Of a DNA stretch of 64,000 nucleotides, positions 54,623-64,000 are shown one piece after another. Where the stretch lies: the NCBI GenBank assembly GCA_032164245.1, contig JAVMKO010000003.1:137505259-137569258 (forward strand), read 5' to 3'. Both the position numbers and the translations under genes were made by a program. How positions within the stretch are numbered: the stretch's first letter is position 1; each line of letters starts with the position of its first letter. This DNA comes from Sternotherus odoratus. Taxonomy: Eukaryota > Chordata > Testudines > Kinosternidae. The notes under the pieces were generated by a model. The model was not told the DNA's origin, searched no databases, and saw only the letters and a program-made list of their open reading frames with translations.

Positions 54623-54879
54623 GTATAGACATTGTCCAAGTTCCAATACATTCCTCGCTGAGGTGATTGCTACAAAGACAGTCACATCAAGACAGACCGT
54701 GTGCATGAGAGAGAAGTCTGAAACAGTGTAGTGGTTCAAAGTTAGTTATCTGGTTAAGGCACCTAGTACCAAATTCATGCCCCAAAAACCTATGCAGACT
54801 CTTGCTAAGGAATCTTTTGATGGGGTCTTGAACTGTAATGAACCAAAGCAAATCTTTGGTCAGGACACTCACAACTTGT

Positions 54880-55498
54880 CTCCCTAATGTACTGGGTTTG
54901 AAGCTGTTTGGTAGACCATCCTGTAGGAACTCTTAAGACATCCTTTACTGTGGCTGTCTTGGTATTAATGCACCTTTTGTAGCACCAGTACCAGAATTTA
55001 GTCCAATTGATCCAATATACCTTGCTGGTAGATGCTCTTCAGGATACCAAAAGTGTATCCAGATTTCTCTCCGAGTATCCCAGATACCTCAGTTCTCCTC
55101 TTTCAGCTTTCACAATGCTAATTTTAGCAAATGCAGATTTAGGCAGTGTATTAGTTCTTGGGTTGGCATTCCTTCTGAGGTTGTCGTTTTAGAGAGCTGT
55201 AACCTCACTAAGTCCAAGAACCATGGTCTCTGAGGCCAGCATGAGGCAATCAGGATGACTGGCCTACTTACTGACCTTTCCAGAAGGGGCAAGGCATAAA
55301 GTAGGGCCTGTGGTCGCCTCTGAGATAGAACATTGACTTCCCTCTGAGATAGAGCATCGATTGCCTCTGCTTCAGGCTCTCATTTTGTGAAGAACCTCAC
55401 AGCCTTTCTATATTCCCCCAAGGCAAAGAAATCCCCGGTCACTTCAACACTCTCTCTGGAGAGCTCTATTTCTTTTTTTTTCCTTTCTCTGACCTGAA
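54880..55498 (-). mobile_element. DIRS-type retroelement fragment (pol linker and recombinase start)
   Basis: On the minus strand the frames read FFALGEYRKAVRFF, then PQALLYALPLLERSVSRPVI and LIASCWPQRPWFLDLVRLQL, the same block as [18 protein letters not shown] in the DIRS copy at 17230-18690. More diverged sequence (VSGILGEKSGYTFGILKSIY) follows, where the recombinase N-terminus is expected. The fragment continues, on the other side of younger insertions, at 58046-59400. Confidence 0.6.
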
Positions 55499-55602
55499 CA
55501 GGGTGACCAGACAGCAACTATGAAAATTCAGGACAGGGGATGGGGGATAATAGGTGCCTAAATAAGAAAAAGATCCCAAAATGGGGACATCTGGTCACCC
55601 TA
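55499..55602. mobile_element. 104-bp MITE with 8-bp duplication
   Basis: CAGGGTGACCAGACAGCAAC on the left and ACATCTGGTCACCCTA on the right form inverted termini. GACCTGAA flanks it (55491-55498; 55603-55610). The interior includes GATAATAGGTGCCTAAATAA. The same family is at 3024-3120. Confidence 0.88.
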
Positions 55603-56153
55603 GACCTGAAGTACAACCCTCCATCTCCCCTTTTTTGGGGGTGGGTGGGTGGGGGAGAAGTCTTCACTAAGGTCTGAGAACATTTCATTCAGAGTTTTCC
55701 ATTTCTTCTGCCTCAGGTTAGCCAACCATTCAGCTGTTAATAAAAACACTGTCTTTTAGGGTCTGGCCACTGCAGGCACCATGGTTGAAGCAAGAAAAAC
55801 CAAAAACAAATCCCACCACAAGCTATTACTGCTTTTACTCTAGAGAGGCTATAATAGCATTTTTATATACATTTCTGACCTTCCCTCCCCGAGATTCTTC
55901 CCAGTCTTGGGGGAACCTCAGTACTGGTCAACAGTGTGTGTATGATGGAGGGGGGTGGGCTAGATTGGGATCTCTGACTGCAGTTTATGCTGTCTAGGTC
56001 TGCTGTTGTGCCTTGGGGCTGGGAATTATGTTCCCAGTTTTGATGGGCCTTTCAGGCACTTACAGTGTTGGAGGGAATAGCAGGGGACATCTGAGGGCAA
56101 GCTGGATAGTAATCCCCTCTACATCCTCTTTAGGTTACCCTGACTCTCAATTA

Positions 56154-56435
56154 CCGTATTTTTCGTCCCATAGGACGCTCCGGCGTATAAGACGCCCCCG
56201 CGTTTTCGGACCAAAAAAAAAAAAAAAAAAAAAGCGCCGCTTTTTTCGCGCCGCTCTCCCGTCCCCACCGCGCGGGGACGGGAGAGCGGCGGGGACGGGA
56301 GAGCGGCGCGAAAAAAGCGGCGCTTTTTTTTTTTTTTTTTGGTCCGGCCGATATTCGGCGTATAAGACGCCCTCCCCTAATATTGAAAGTATTTTGGGGG
56401 GGTTAAAAAGGCGTCTTATACGCCGAAAAATACGG
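56154..56435. mobile_element. Foldback/MITE element with long inverted arms
   Basis: The termini CCGTATTTTTCG and CGAAAAATACGG are perfect inverse complements, and CGGCGTATAAGACGC blocks recur in opposite orientation near both ends. The middle holds inverted GGCGCTTTTTT and CGCCGCTCTCCCGTCCCC blocks around A/T homopolymers. TA flanks both sides (56152-56153; 56436-56437). Nearly the whole element can fold on itself. TA targeting suggests a Tc1/mariner-like transposase in trans, but this is inference. Confidence 0.75.
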
Positions 56436-56479
56436 TACATCATGCTGAGACAGGTGACCAGGAGACAGAGAATAGCCTC

Positions 56480-56853
56480 TGTGGCAGGGTGCTGGCCAGG
56501 GGTGCCTGAGCCAGCCCTGTGGGCCCTTTAAAAAGAAGGAAAGCCTCTGCAAACCTCCCTGCAAGAACAAGCCTAATCAGCCACCTGGGCTGCAGAGGGA
56601 TCAGCCTGATGGGTTGCACCTGGCAGCCTCTCCAGGGGGGATAAAAGCCTGCCAGGCAGGAAGCCCAGGGAGGTGGTATGGTGGTGTGTAGAGGAGCTGA
56701 ACTGTAGAGCTGTGAAGGAGCTAAGCTGTAGAGCTGTGTATAATAGGTGGTGGGGTTGCATAAGCTGCACTGTGAATAAAGAGCACTGTTGGGAGCCACA
56801 GAAGAGAGTCTCCTGCCTGTTTGTGACGGGGGGCGAGAAGGCGATCTGCTACA
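56480..56853 (+). mobile_element. Solo LTR-like element
   Basis: The element begins TGTGGCAGGG and ends CTGCTACA, and CCTC flanks it on both sides (56476-56479; 56854-56857). A TATA-like GATAAAAG lies near 56640, AATAAA near 56775, and TGTTTGTGACGGGG follows the polyadenylation region, the order expected of a U3-R-U5 unit. No internal retroviral or retrotransposon genes are adjacent, so it is read as a solo LTR. The exact retroelement group is unknown. Confidence 0.65.
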
Positions 56854-57339
56854 CCTCATTCAAAAAGACAAAGGGCAGACCAGCAAGAAGGTTCCCCCAG
56901 AAACACTAGAATGAAAGAATTGCAAAAGTATACTCAGGGGATTTACCATGCAGCTATCCCACATAATATCTGGACAAAAACTGAGCAATTTTTCAGTCTT
57001 AGATTCTGCTTTATCTCCCCTGGACTCCTGGTGAAACTGCAGAGAAAAATATATAGGGTTCTGTTCGGCTTCCCAGTTTTTTTCTCTGTAAGTTTGTTTA
57101 AAGCCATTAAAAGCTTTGCTAACCCTAAGGTAAAGCTCTTTACCTGTAAGAATTCATGTTAGAGAGGGGAGCTATAGGTTTTTGGTTGTTTTTTTTTTTA
57201 AATGCTCATGCAATGCCAGTGTCTACATCATGTTAATTAAGAACATTAACCAGAGTCCCAAAGAGATCCTGCCTTTCAGCTCTTCACTGGCCTCCTCATT
57301 TTCTACCTGCCAGTTCGTCCTCAGTAGTGGTAAGAATAG

Positions 57340-58045
57340 GGGAGCAAGGACCATAACCTTTTTGGGTTCAGTAGTCGTGTAACTGACAATCCTGTGCAGC
57401 TCCTCAAACAGAAAAGTTACATTTCTATTGTCAGATCTTTTCCTGGTATCCTTGGTTCTAAAGCAAGTCCTCCTTAGTGGTTTGCTCTTTATCCTGCATT
57501 GGTTGCTGTCCTGGTTCTGACCCTGCAGACATCTGCTTAGCAAAGTGCACAAAAATATCTTTATTCCAGTGGCTGGCCACAAGAGCATGCTGCACCAATA
57601 CTTCTCTCCAGAAAGCAATGAGATCAGTGGTCTCAACACAACTCCAAGCAGCTGCTTGAGATGCATCGTAAGGACTCACATAATATCAAAGCAACGCGGA
57701 GATGCTCAAATCTGGGAGCAAATGGACAAATTCTGGCACTGCACCAGTTTTTAAATGGGAAGAGCACAGAGGTAAATTGCAGACAACTGTTACTGACCTG
57801 TCTAAGTGGTGTGGGATAGCAGCTGGGAGGACTGACAAAGCAGCAGACAGCAGCATTGGGTGAACACGAACAGACCAAACTAAATCAATTTGCACTGAAC
57901 TTGGAGCACACTGAAATTGGACTCCAAAACTCACAAAAAATGCAGACAGTGCTCTACAATGAACTACATTGTGCATATGCAAGAGCTTACAAACTGGATT
58001 AACTCTACTTAATCTGGTTTAAAGCTCTCTGTGTAGACAAGGGTT
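57340..58045 (-). pseudogene. Harbinger-type element remnant with a Myb/SANT-like domain
   Basis: Read on the minus strand, frames around 57680-57460 give WSCVETTDLIAFWREVLVQH, LVASHWNKDIFVHFAKQMSA and, in a shifted frame, NQCRIKSKPLRRTCFRTKD, then FEELHRIV near 57410. This resembles the Myb/SANT-like DNA-binding protein of PIF/Harbinger transposons (tryptophan-anchored three-helix domain followed by QCR-x-K-x-K-x-LR). At least one frameshift and several stops break it. The upstream end near 58045 (TGTCTACACAGAGAGC) looks like an element terminus. It interrupts the DIRS fragment whose two halves lie on either side. Confidence 0.55.
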
Positions 58046-59400
58046 AGGACTGGAACCTTGAACTTTTTTGACACCTCCTGAAATATTGAAGGATTCAAGA
58101 CTCCATTTCTTCATGTCTAGGTCCCTCCTGCTGAGCCACTCCACTGCTAGGTTCTCCCTCCCCTGTATGTGGATAGCTTTCAGGAAGAGCAAGAACGAAG
58201 CTGATGTTCTGAGTAAGTCAGCATTCATGCTCACAGACACCAACATTGCAACGGCACATCCATCAACCAACAAAGGAAAACGAAATCTGCCCTCTTCATT
58301 TACCCTGGCTGGCTGGCTTATGCCATTGCAGTAGCAGTGTATGTGTGGATGAATATGTAATGTTGATCAACTCTCAGCTGAAAATGGGGGAGGCCTAATG
58401 CAATGGCTCTGAGGTCGAACTATCTTTCCACCCTCAGATAAGAGATCTTGTTGGACATGGGCCCCTGCAATTTAGGTAGAGGGAGGAACTTCAACAAGTG
58501 TTCCACTGAACATCTCCACAGAGGGAAGGAGCTTTGGGAATTATTTTTTCCCTTTCCTTTGTCAGTAAAGGCTCCAACCGGCATGTAGCCCGCCTGTCTG
58601 CCCATACTAGAAGTAGAGCCACTTCCTCACTTTAAACACTGAGGTTGAGGAGGGGGATGCCTCCATGCAGCTATTACTGCTCCCTGGCTAAATGGACCAA
58701 CTGAGATGAACAGTTCATCCCATGAGGTGGAGGAAAGATTCCAGAGCTATTATGGGATCTGCCTGCAGTATCTCCTGGACTGGGCGGGAAGAGGAGGTAT
58801 AGAATGGTCTGGTGTGGCCTAATTCCCTGGTTCAGCAAGGACCTGGTCCCCACCCTGGATGAGAGCGTTAGGTCCTATGTTTGAAGGATGACAGGGGGAC
58901 CTGGCCTGCCCCAATGTTGCCCTTTGGTATGGTTGCAGGTTCCTCTCTGCAGCTGGGACAGACCAGTCCTCGTGTCCTTGGACAGGAAAAGGTAAAACCT
59001 GAAGAGCATTTGCAGCTATTTTTTTTCTCCTTATCTGCAGTGGGCCAAGAGAGAAGAGGTATATCCCAGCTGTAATCGGACACCTAGGATAGGGTCCAAG
59101 GCAAACCTGACTCAAATCCCCAGACAAAAAACAGAGCTGCTTTTTCTTCTCTTTTTGGTAGGGCTATCTCGAAAGGTTCTGCAAGAGGAGGCTCCTGGTC
59201 TGCCATCTGCCCAAGTGTGTAGGCAGAGAACTCTGGGGTTCTCCAGAGGAGTGGCTCTGACCTCAGGCTGGCTGACCATCTTTGCTCTGCCTCCAGTGTG
59301 CAGAGGAGCGGGGTTGCCCCTCAATACAGAATGCTGGACTCGGAGGAGAGGTGAGAAATCCCTCTTCCCGTCATCCCATGGACTGAACACTTAAAAGGAT
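58046..59400 (-). mobile_element. DIRS-type retroelement fragment (RNase H end and upstream)
   Basis: On the minus strand about 58190-58090 encodes AIHIQGRENLAVEWLSRRDL then DMKKWSLESF. This is the HI-x-G-x-N-x-x-A-x-x-LSR motif that closes the RNase H domain of DIRS and related elements. Sequence up to about 59400 is similar in composition but I recognise no reverse-transcriptase boxes in it. In element order this segment precedes the fragment at 54880-55498, so the two probably belong to one copy split by later insertions. Confidence 0.55.
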
Positions 59401-62294
59401 GCAGATTCAAGTCAAACCAACTGTAATCCTCAAGGACTACTAAACCATCTGAACAAAAACTCTCATGCTAACAAATCAGAAGATGGGATTATTGGACTTG
59501 ATTAAATTAATGCACGCATATTATGCATTCTAAGGTTTACCACTTTGCCAAAGAGATCTTCAGAAGATGAAGTGGATTAACAGTTCTGAAAATACAAAAT
59601 GTTAAATGACCTCTCATTATCTTGTGCAGAAATGATAAAAGTAACTGATTCATTCATCACAGGAGACAGGAACCGAGCGTGCATTCAGCTCTTTGCAGAA
59701 TATTTAATATGAACAGAACAGATGTCAAAAATTGGAAAACCAGACCAAAGCGTTCCAACAAAACTGCTTTTTGTGACTAAACATACAGAGCATTTGGCCA
59801 ATCTGTTCCCAAAATAAACAAAAGCACTAAGATCCTGATCCTGTAAGGTGCAACTGCCACAGAAGTCAGTGAGAACTGAGGGTGCTCAGCAGACACTACA
59901 AGTAACAATACACTACAGTAACAAATGTAATCAACTGGATTCACTGAGCAGTCCTAAATTGCTATCTGTCTAGAAGACATCCCTGAAACCAACGGTGCTG
60001 AAACAATGTGTGTAGCAGCACCCCCAGAGCCCTTAGTTCCAGCACCATCATTCTGAGTACCTCCTTCTTCCTAAAGAGATGATGTTAACTTGGGCTGTAG
60101 AATCTTCATCTTCAAAAGAGACACACACACTTGCACTGCATATAGGACATTCCATTACAGCATAAAACCACAAAGGACACTGGGGGTAGTGTTTCCTTGC
60201 CTGGTTAAAAAAACCCATCTATTCTAAATACTATCTGCTTGCCTGTATTTCAACATTTTATACAATTGCTAGGGTTCCCCGATTATGTTTTTACTCCTAT
60301 TTTTAGGTGGGTCTTGCTCTCGTTTATGGTTTGCATAGTTCTAAAAACTGCTCATATGTGGTTCATGGCACTTTTTATAGCGAAAGCAATGCAAAGGAGC
60401 ACTTGATAATATCAGCAACAGACAGGCTTGGGAGCCCTAACAAACATGAAAAAGAGGTCTGGCGTACTGCACAATCACTTTGGAGCAGCTATTCCAAGGT
60501 AAATGTACTTGAGAGGAAAAGGAATATTCCCTGCTTTTAAAAAATGTTAAGTTATTTATTAAAAAAATAAGTAGTGCTTTAGTTATAGTAAAGTTATAAA
60601 ACTGTTCTGTGGTGCACCTGTATTTGAATTAGAAACCACTTGATTTATCACTCACATCACAGGTCTGCAGATGTGTACATTGCTCATGATGCAATTCCTA
60701 ACTCAAATAAAAGGCAATCCTGGAATGATTTATGACATTCCTTAATTAGACAGGAAACAAGACATTCATTTGTATTGTTTATTTCTGAATCTATTTAAAT
60801 GTTACACTCATGTGATTCATTAACTTCGAAAATGATGGCCCCATCTCAAGTACTTCCTTTATACTAAATGTATCTGAAAATGGCTTATTTATAAATACAA
60901 AAGTACTTATCTCATGATCTAGACACGTACGTAAATTAAAAATACAATCATACAAAAGATAAAACCAGCAGCTTTTCCACACCCTCAAAACCAGAAAATG
61001 ACTAATCAGAGAGTGAAAAAACAAACAAAACTCAGATACCCCACCTTTTCCACAAGTGCTAATTTCACATCAGAGAGAAAAACAGTTCCCAACATGAGGG
61101 CCTCAAGAGAATAGTCAGCTGGCAGCTTTTAAATTGAAGGGACCCGCACCCAGGTTGAGCACCTTCACTCACTGCAGCCACATCAGCATAAGGAGGGAAT
61201 CACTCAAGCAGGCAGGTCCCAGGCAGCTATATCTTTTATTAAAATCAACATCCTAAAATCCACTCAAACTAACAGGGTGTCAGTATTGGTTGTGGAGTTC
61301 TGATGTTACGTCTTCTGAGACAGGCCTCTTAACAAGAACATAGCAGTCACCACCAACTTTAATTTTTGGATTGATTTAGTTGTAGCCTCACATATAGTGC
61401 ATTGCAGCTGTCCAGTCCTAAAGTGACATAGGCATGGATTACAGTAGCACATAATTAAAAATCTGACAATTTCTTCACAAGACCATCATGAAACAATAAC
61501 ACTCCTCACTCACTGCTGCTACATGATCACTTAATAGCAGTTAGGGATGCAAAGATGCCCACAAACTATGTATGCAAGTAGCAAATGGTAGATACACATT
61601 TTCAATAAAAAGGCTCAAGTATAATCCTTGCCATGTCTTCTGATTGCTTTCCCCCTAACCTACCGACATCACCCTGGTCTTATCCAGATTGAAGTTCAGC
61701 TAGCTGTCTCTCATCCATGTCCATATTGGTAAGGCACTAATCGTAATTAAATATTTTGGGGAAACACAAAGCCAATTTTTCATTCATTCTCTCTTTTTTT
61801 AATTTTTGTGTGTCTACTTTTTAAGCAGCTTGGTTTTTAGATGCTTCTGAGATAAAACTGTGTCACAAGAGCTTCCTTCTTTGCAAATTCACACAGTTGT
61901 GTCAAACACACACACCATGCCCCCAATAATCTGCAACTTTACAGTTTGTTGCTCAAGGAATGTTTGAGATAACATCATAAATGTTCCTATAGCAACAGAA
62001 TGTTATGAAGTAGTATTTGTAAAAAGCCACAGAGAATGTGTAACTTCACCTCTAAATGTTGGAGAAGAGAGGGTCATGGAGAACATTTCTGTTGATATAC
62101 AAATATACATTTGCTAGCACCTAGTTGAGAAGTGTAATCAGGGAATTTATGTTACTTTCTAGAACTCATTTAACAATGAATACTTGTGCCTTTATATTGC
62201 ACCTTACACATTCATCATGCTTACAAGTTGATCTTTTATTTTGTGACAAATCCATACTCCTGAGTGCTGTAGCAATACTGATCTAAACTTCCAG
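59401..62294. other. Probable TRERF1 5' intron, nothing firm
   Basis: AT-rich sequence. A CCTGATCCTGTAAGGTGC / GAGGGTGCTCAGCA segment near 59830-59895 is a short dispersed palindromic repeat type. An open frame at 60307-60540 (plus) has no recognisable similarity. Confidence 0.4.
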
Positions 62295-62704
62295 TGCAGA
62301 CGAGCCCTTCACCGCTCGTCTCAGGAATGAGCCAAGACCACGCAGTTTTTCACAGCAGTGCCCCTTTTATTCCCTCGTGCACAGTCCACCACCACCTATA
62401 GACAGTTCTATGTACAAAGCTATATACACGTATGACTCCTCAGCTCCTTGGGGGACAGCTAACTCCTGCAGCTAGCCAGGAACCCCAGCCAGTTGCTCCT
62501 CCCCTTCCTGTTCCCCCCTGTGCACTCCCTGCCTGCCAGCTTTATCCCTCTGGCTCCAGAGGCGCACAGGTGCTTCGCCTTAAGCCCTCCCGGTCAAGGG
62601 CCACACCCTGCCAGCTCCAATTATTCCCCTAGCTGGGGCCTGAGCTAGCAGGAGCTCGGCTAACAGGGGCTGGCTCTGGGCTTCTCAGCCAGCACCCTGT
62701 TACA
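62295..62704 (-). mobile_element. LTR-like sequence
   Basis: On the minus strand it starts TGTAACAGGGTGCTGG, has a GC-rich middle, and near its other end carries GGGAATAAAAGGGGCA (polyadenylation-type signal) and TGAAAAACTGCGTGGTC. This architecture matches a retroelement LTR and its start resembles the LTR at 56480. No matching target duplication was found and the far boundary is uncertain. Confidence 0.5.
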
Positions 62705-64000
62705 ACCGTCAACAGAAAAAAGCTTCTGCCAACCAAGCTACCATCACTTGGGGAGGTAGAGTTCCTACACTGATGGGAAAAACCCCATCCAACAATGTGT
62801 CTACATTATGGCAGCATAGCTACAGTTCTGTAGCTAAGCCACTAGAGTCCCTGTTAGGATAACCTAACCTCTGTCAGGAGGTTTTCATGCCACCGTCCTC
62901 AGTGGCCCTGTATTGGAACACAGGCCCTCCCTCAATTCCTCTGACCCCTAGCTTCATATCTGAACTGCTTCTTACCTTGACATCTCTCTAGGCCTTCCTC
63001 ACAGCTCCTACCTCAGCTCATTCCTGTGCAGACTCTTTGCTGCTCTTGTACAGAATGACGCCTCTCCCAGGGCTTTCATCTCAGAGACCTGGCTCCTGTT
63101 CGCCTGTTCCCAGTATCTCTCTCTCAGTTTTTCCCCCAGTTTCCCACTCTTCCAATGCCTTGGGCCTCCTTACCTTAAATAAACCAGTGTCTCCACTGGG
63201 TCAGATAAGAATTACCTGACATCCCTCCACATACAACCAGCTGAGCTTCCTGTCTCCCACTAACCCCTTCTCTGTGAGATATGCACACCATGGATTAAGA
63301 TAATTTGGAATAAGGCACTTATTCTGGGGTGGAATAAGGCACACTTAACATTCCTCTTTGAGAAGGTCTCACGGACAATAGTAAAGGCAGTTTTTCTCTC
63401 CCTACCACATTTCTGTACATAAAAGTCCCTGATAGAACTGTGTCTTGTTGCAGTCTGAGAAATCATCCACCACGTTGGCAACCTTTAAGGGACAGTGGTG
63501 GTAAATTCAATTAAACTTTCCTGGTGCCCACTCTGATAAAACTGGTTTTGGACTAGATAATCTATTAGGCTTTCTGGATATATTAACTAAAATAAAGTGG
63601 TGTCAATGGAAAAGTGTGGTAAATTTGTGCAAGTTACAGGAAAGCCAGCTCCAAAGAAGTACATGTATATAATTTTACAGATCTCTCTCAAAACCATACA
63701 AGAGCCATCAAATTCTGCAAAGGAAAACTCAGGGATCCAACTTTTCCTCACACCAATTTTCTTCTTTTCTAGCTCTGGGTCTCCCTCCCCGGGGCACCAC
63801 CCCCAACACACTAATCCCCACCTTGCCTACAGTCTAGGGCTACTACCAGTCATCATCAAGCCCCTGCTCCCTGGGACAGACTGCAGTGTAAGAGCCAGTC
63901 ATCACAGGCAAGGAAGGTTTGGCCTGCTGCCTCTGCCTACCCATGGGCTGCCCCTGCAACCCCAGTACCCCTTTCAGTCATCTCCAGCAGCCAGCAGCCG
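62705..64000. other. Right end of window, nothing recognised
   Basis: Moderately C-rich then AT-rich sequence. No exon, RNA gene or clear repeat boundary is visible. The last 250 bases become GC-rich and may enter another repeat. Confidence 0.4.

Noticed and set aside
54112..54666. 184-codon plus-strand and 156-codon minus-strand frames
   Set aside because: Both fall within the GC-rich body of the hAT-like element at 53733-54622 and are low-complexity.
62432..62632. Proline/leucine-rich plus-strand frame
   Set aside because: It lies within an LTR-like sequence on the opposite strand and has no protein-family signature.

Overview
The window looks like vertebrate nuclear DNA, most likely from a turtle and at least from a sauropsid. 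Three things point there. A split gene with GT/AG introns encodes a close TRERF1 orthologue. The interspersed repeats are CR1 LINEs, CORE/MIR-type SINEs, DIRS and Penelope-type retroelements and many short GC-rich hAT-like DNA elements. A CpG-island promoter of a second gene, probably MRPS10, sits where human synteny predicts it. There is no prokaryotic gene organisation, CRISPR array or viral genome.

Layout. Positions 1-1463 hold the 5' end of MRPS10 (minus strand): part of intron 1, a 16-codon first exon, and a CpG island reaching to about 2060. From about 2060 to 4270 is spacer with a MITE, a palindromic DNA element and a CR1 fragment. TRERF1 occupies the rest on the minus strand. Its stop codon is at 7757-7759, a long candidate 3' UTR lies below it, and 14 coding exons run up to the ATG at 38158-38160. 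I placed every splice junction by hand. The exon lengths add to 3546 nt (1182 codons including stop) with all phases compatible, giving an intact 1181-residue protein: a Q-rich N-terminus, one C2H2 finger, ELM2, SANT, an acidic linker and two more C2H2 fingers. Above 38215 there is only intron, with one good candidate 5' UTR exon at 40960-41053.

Functionally the genes are unrelated neighbours. MRPS10 is a mitochondrial ribosomal protein. TRERF1 is a nuclear ELM2-SANT/zinc-finger co-regulator.

The accessory content is a layered fossil record of mobile elements. It includes two head-to-head DIRS-type retroelements (17230-20650), one of them with a hAT-like element inserted in its recombinase catalytic region. 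A third DIRS copy has been split by younger insertions (54880-59400). A Penelope-like element keeps a GIY-YIG endonuclease segment and a hammerhead-ribozyme-like tail (23890-24505). Two further Penelope-type tails are arranged as large hairpins. Several hAT-like, Tigger-like and palindromic elements have visible target-site duplications. I found no undescribed gene system. The most informative items are the DIRS and Penelope fossils and the fully resolved TRERF1 gene model.
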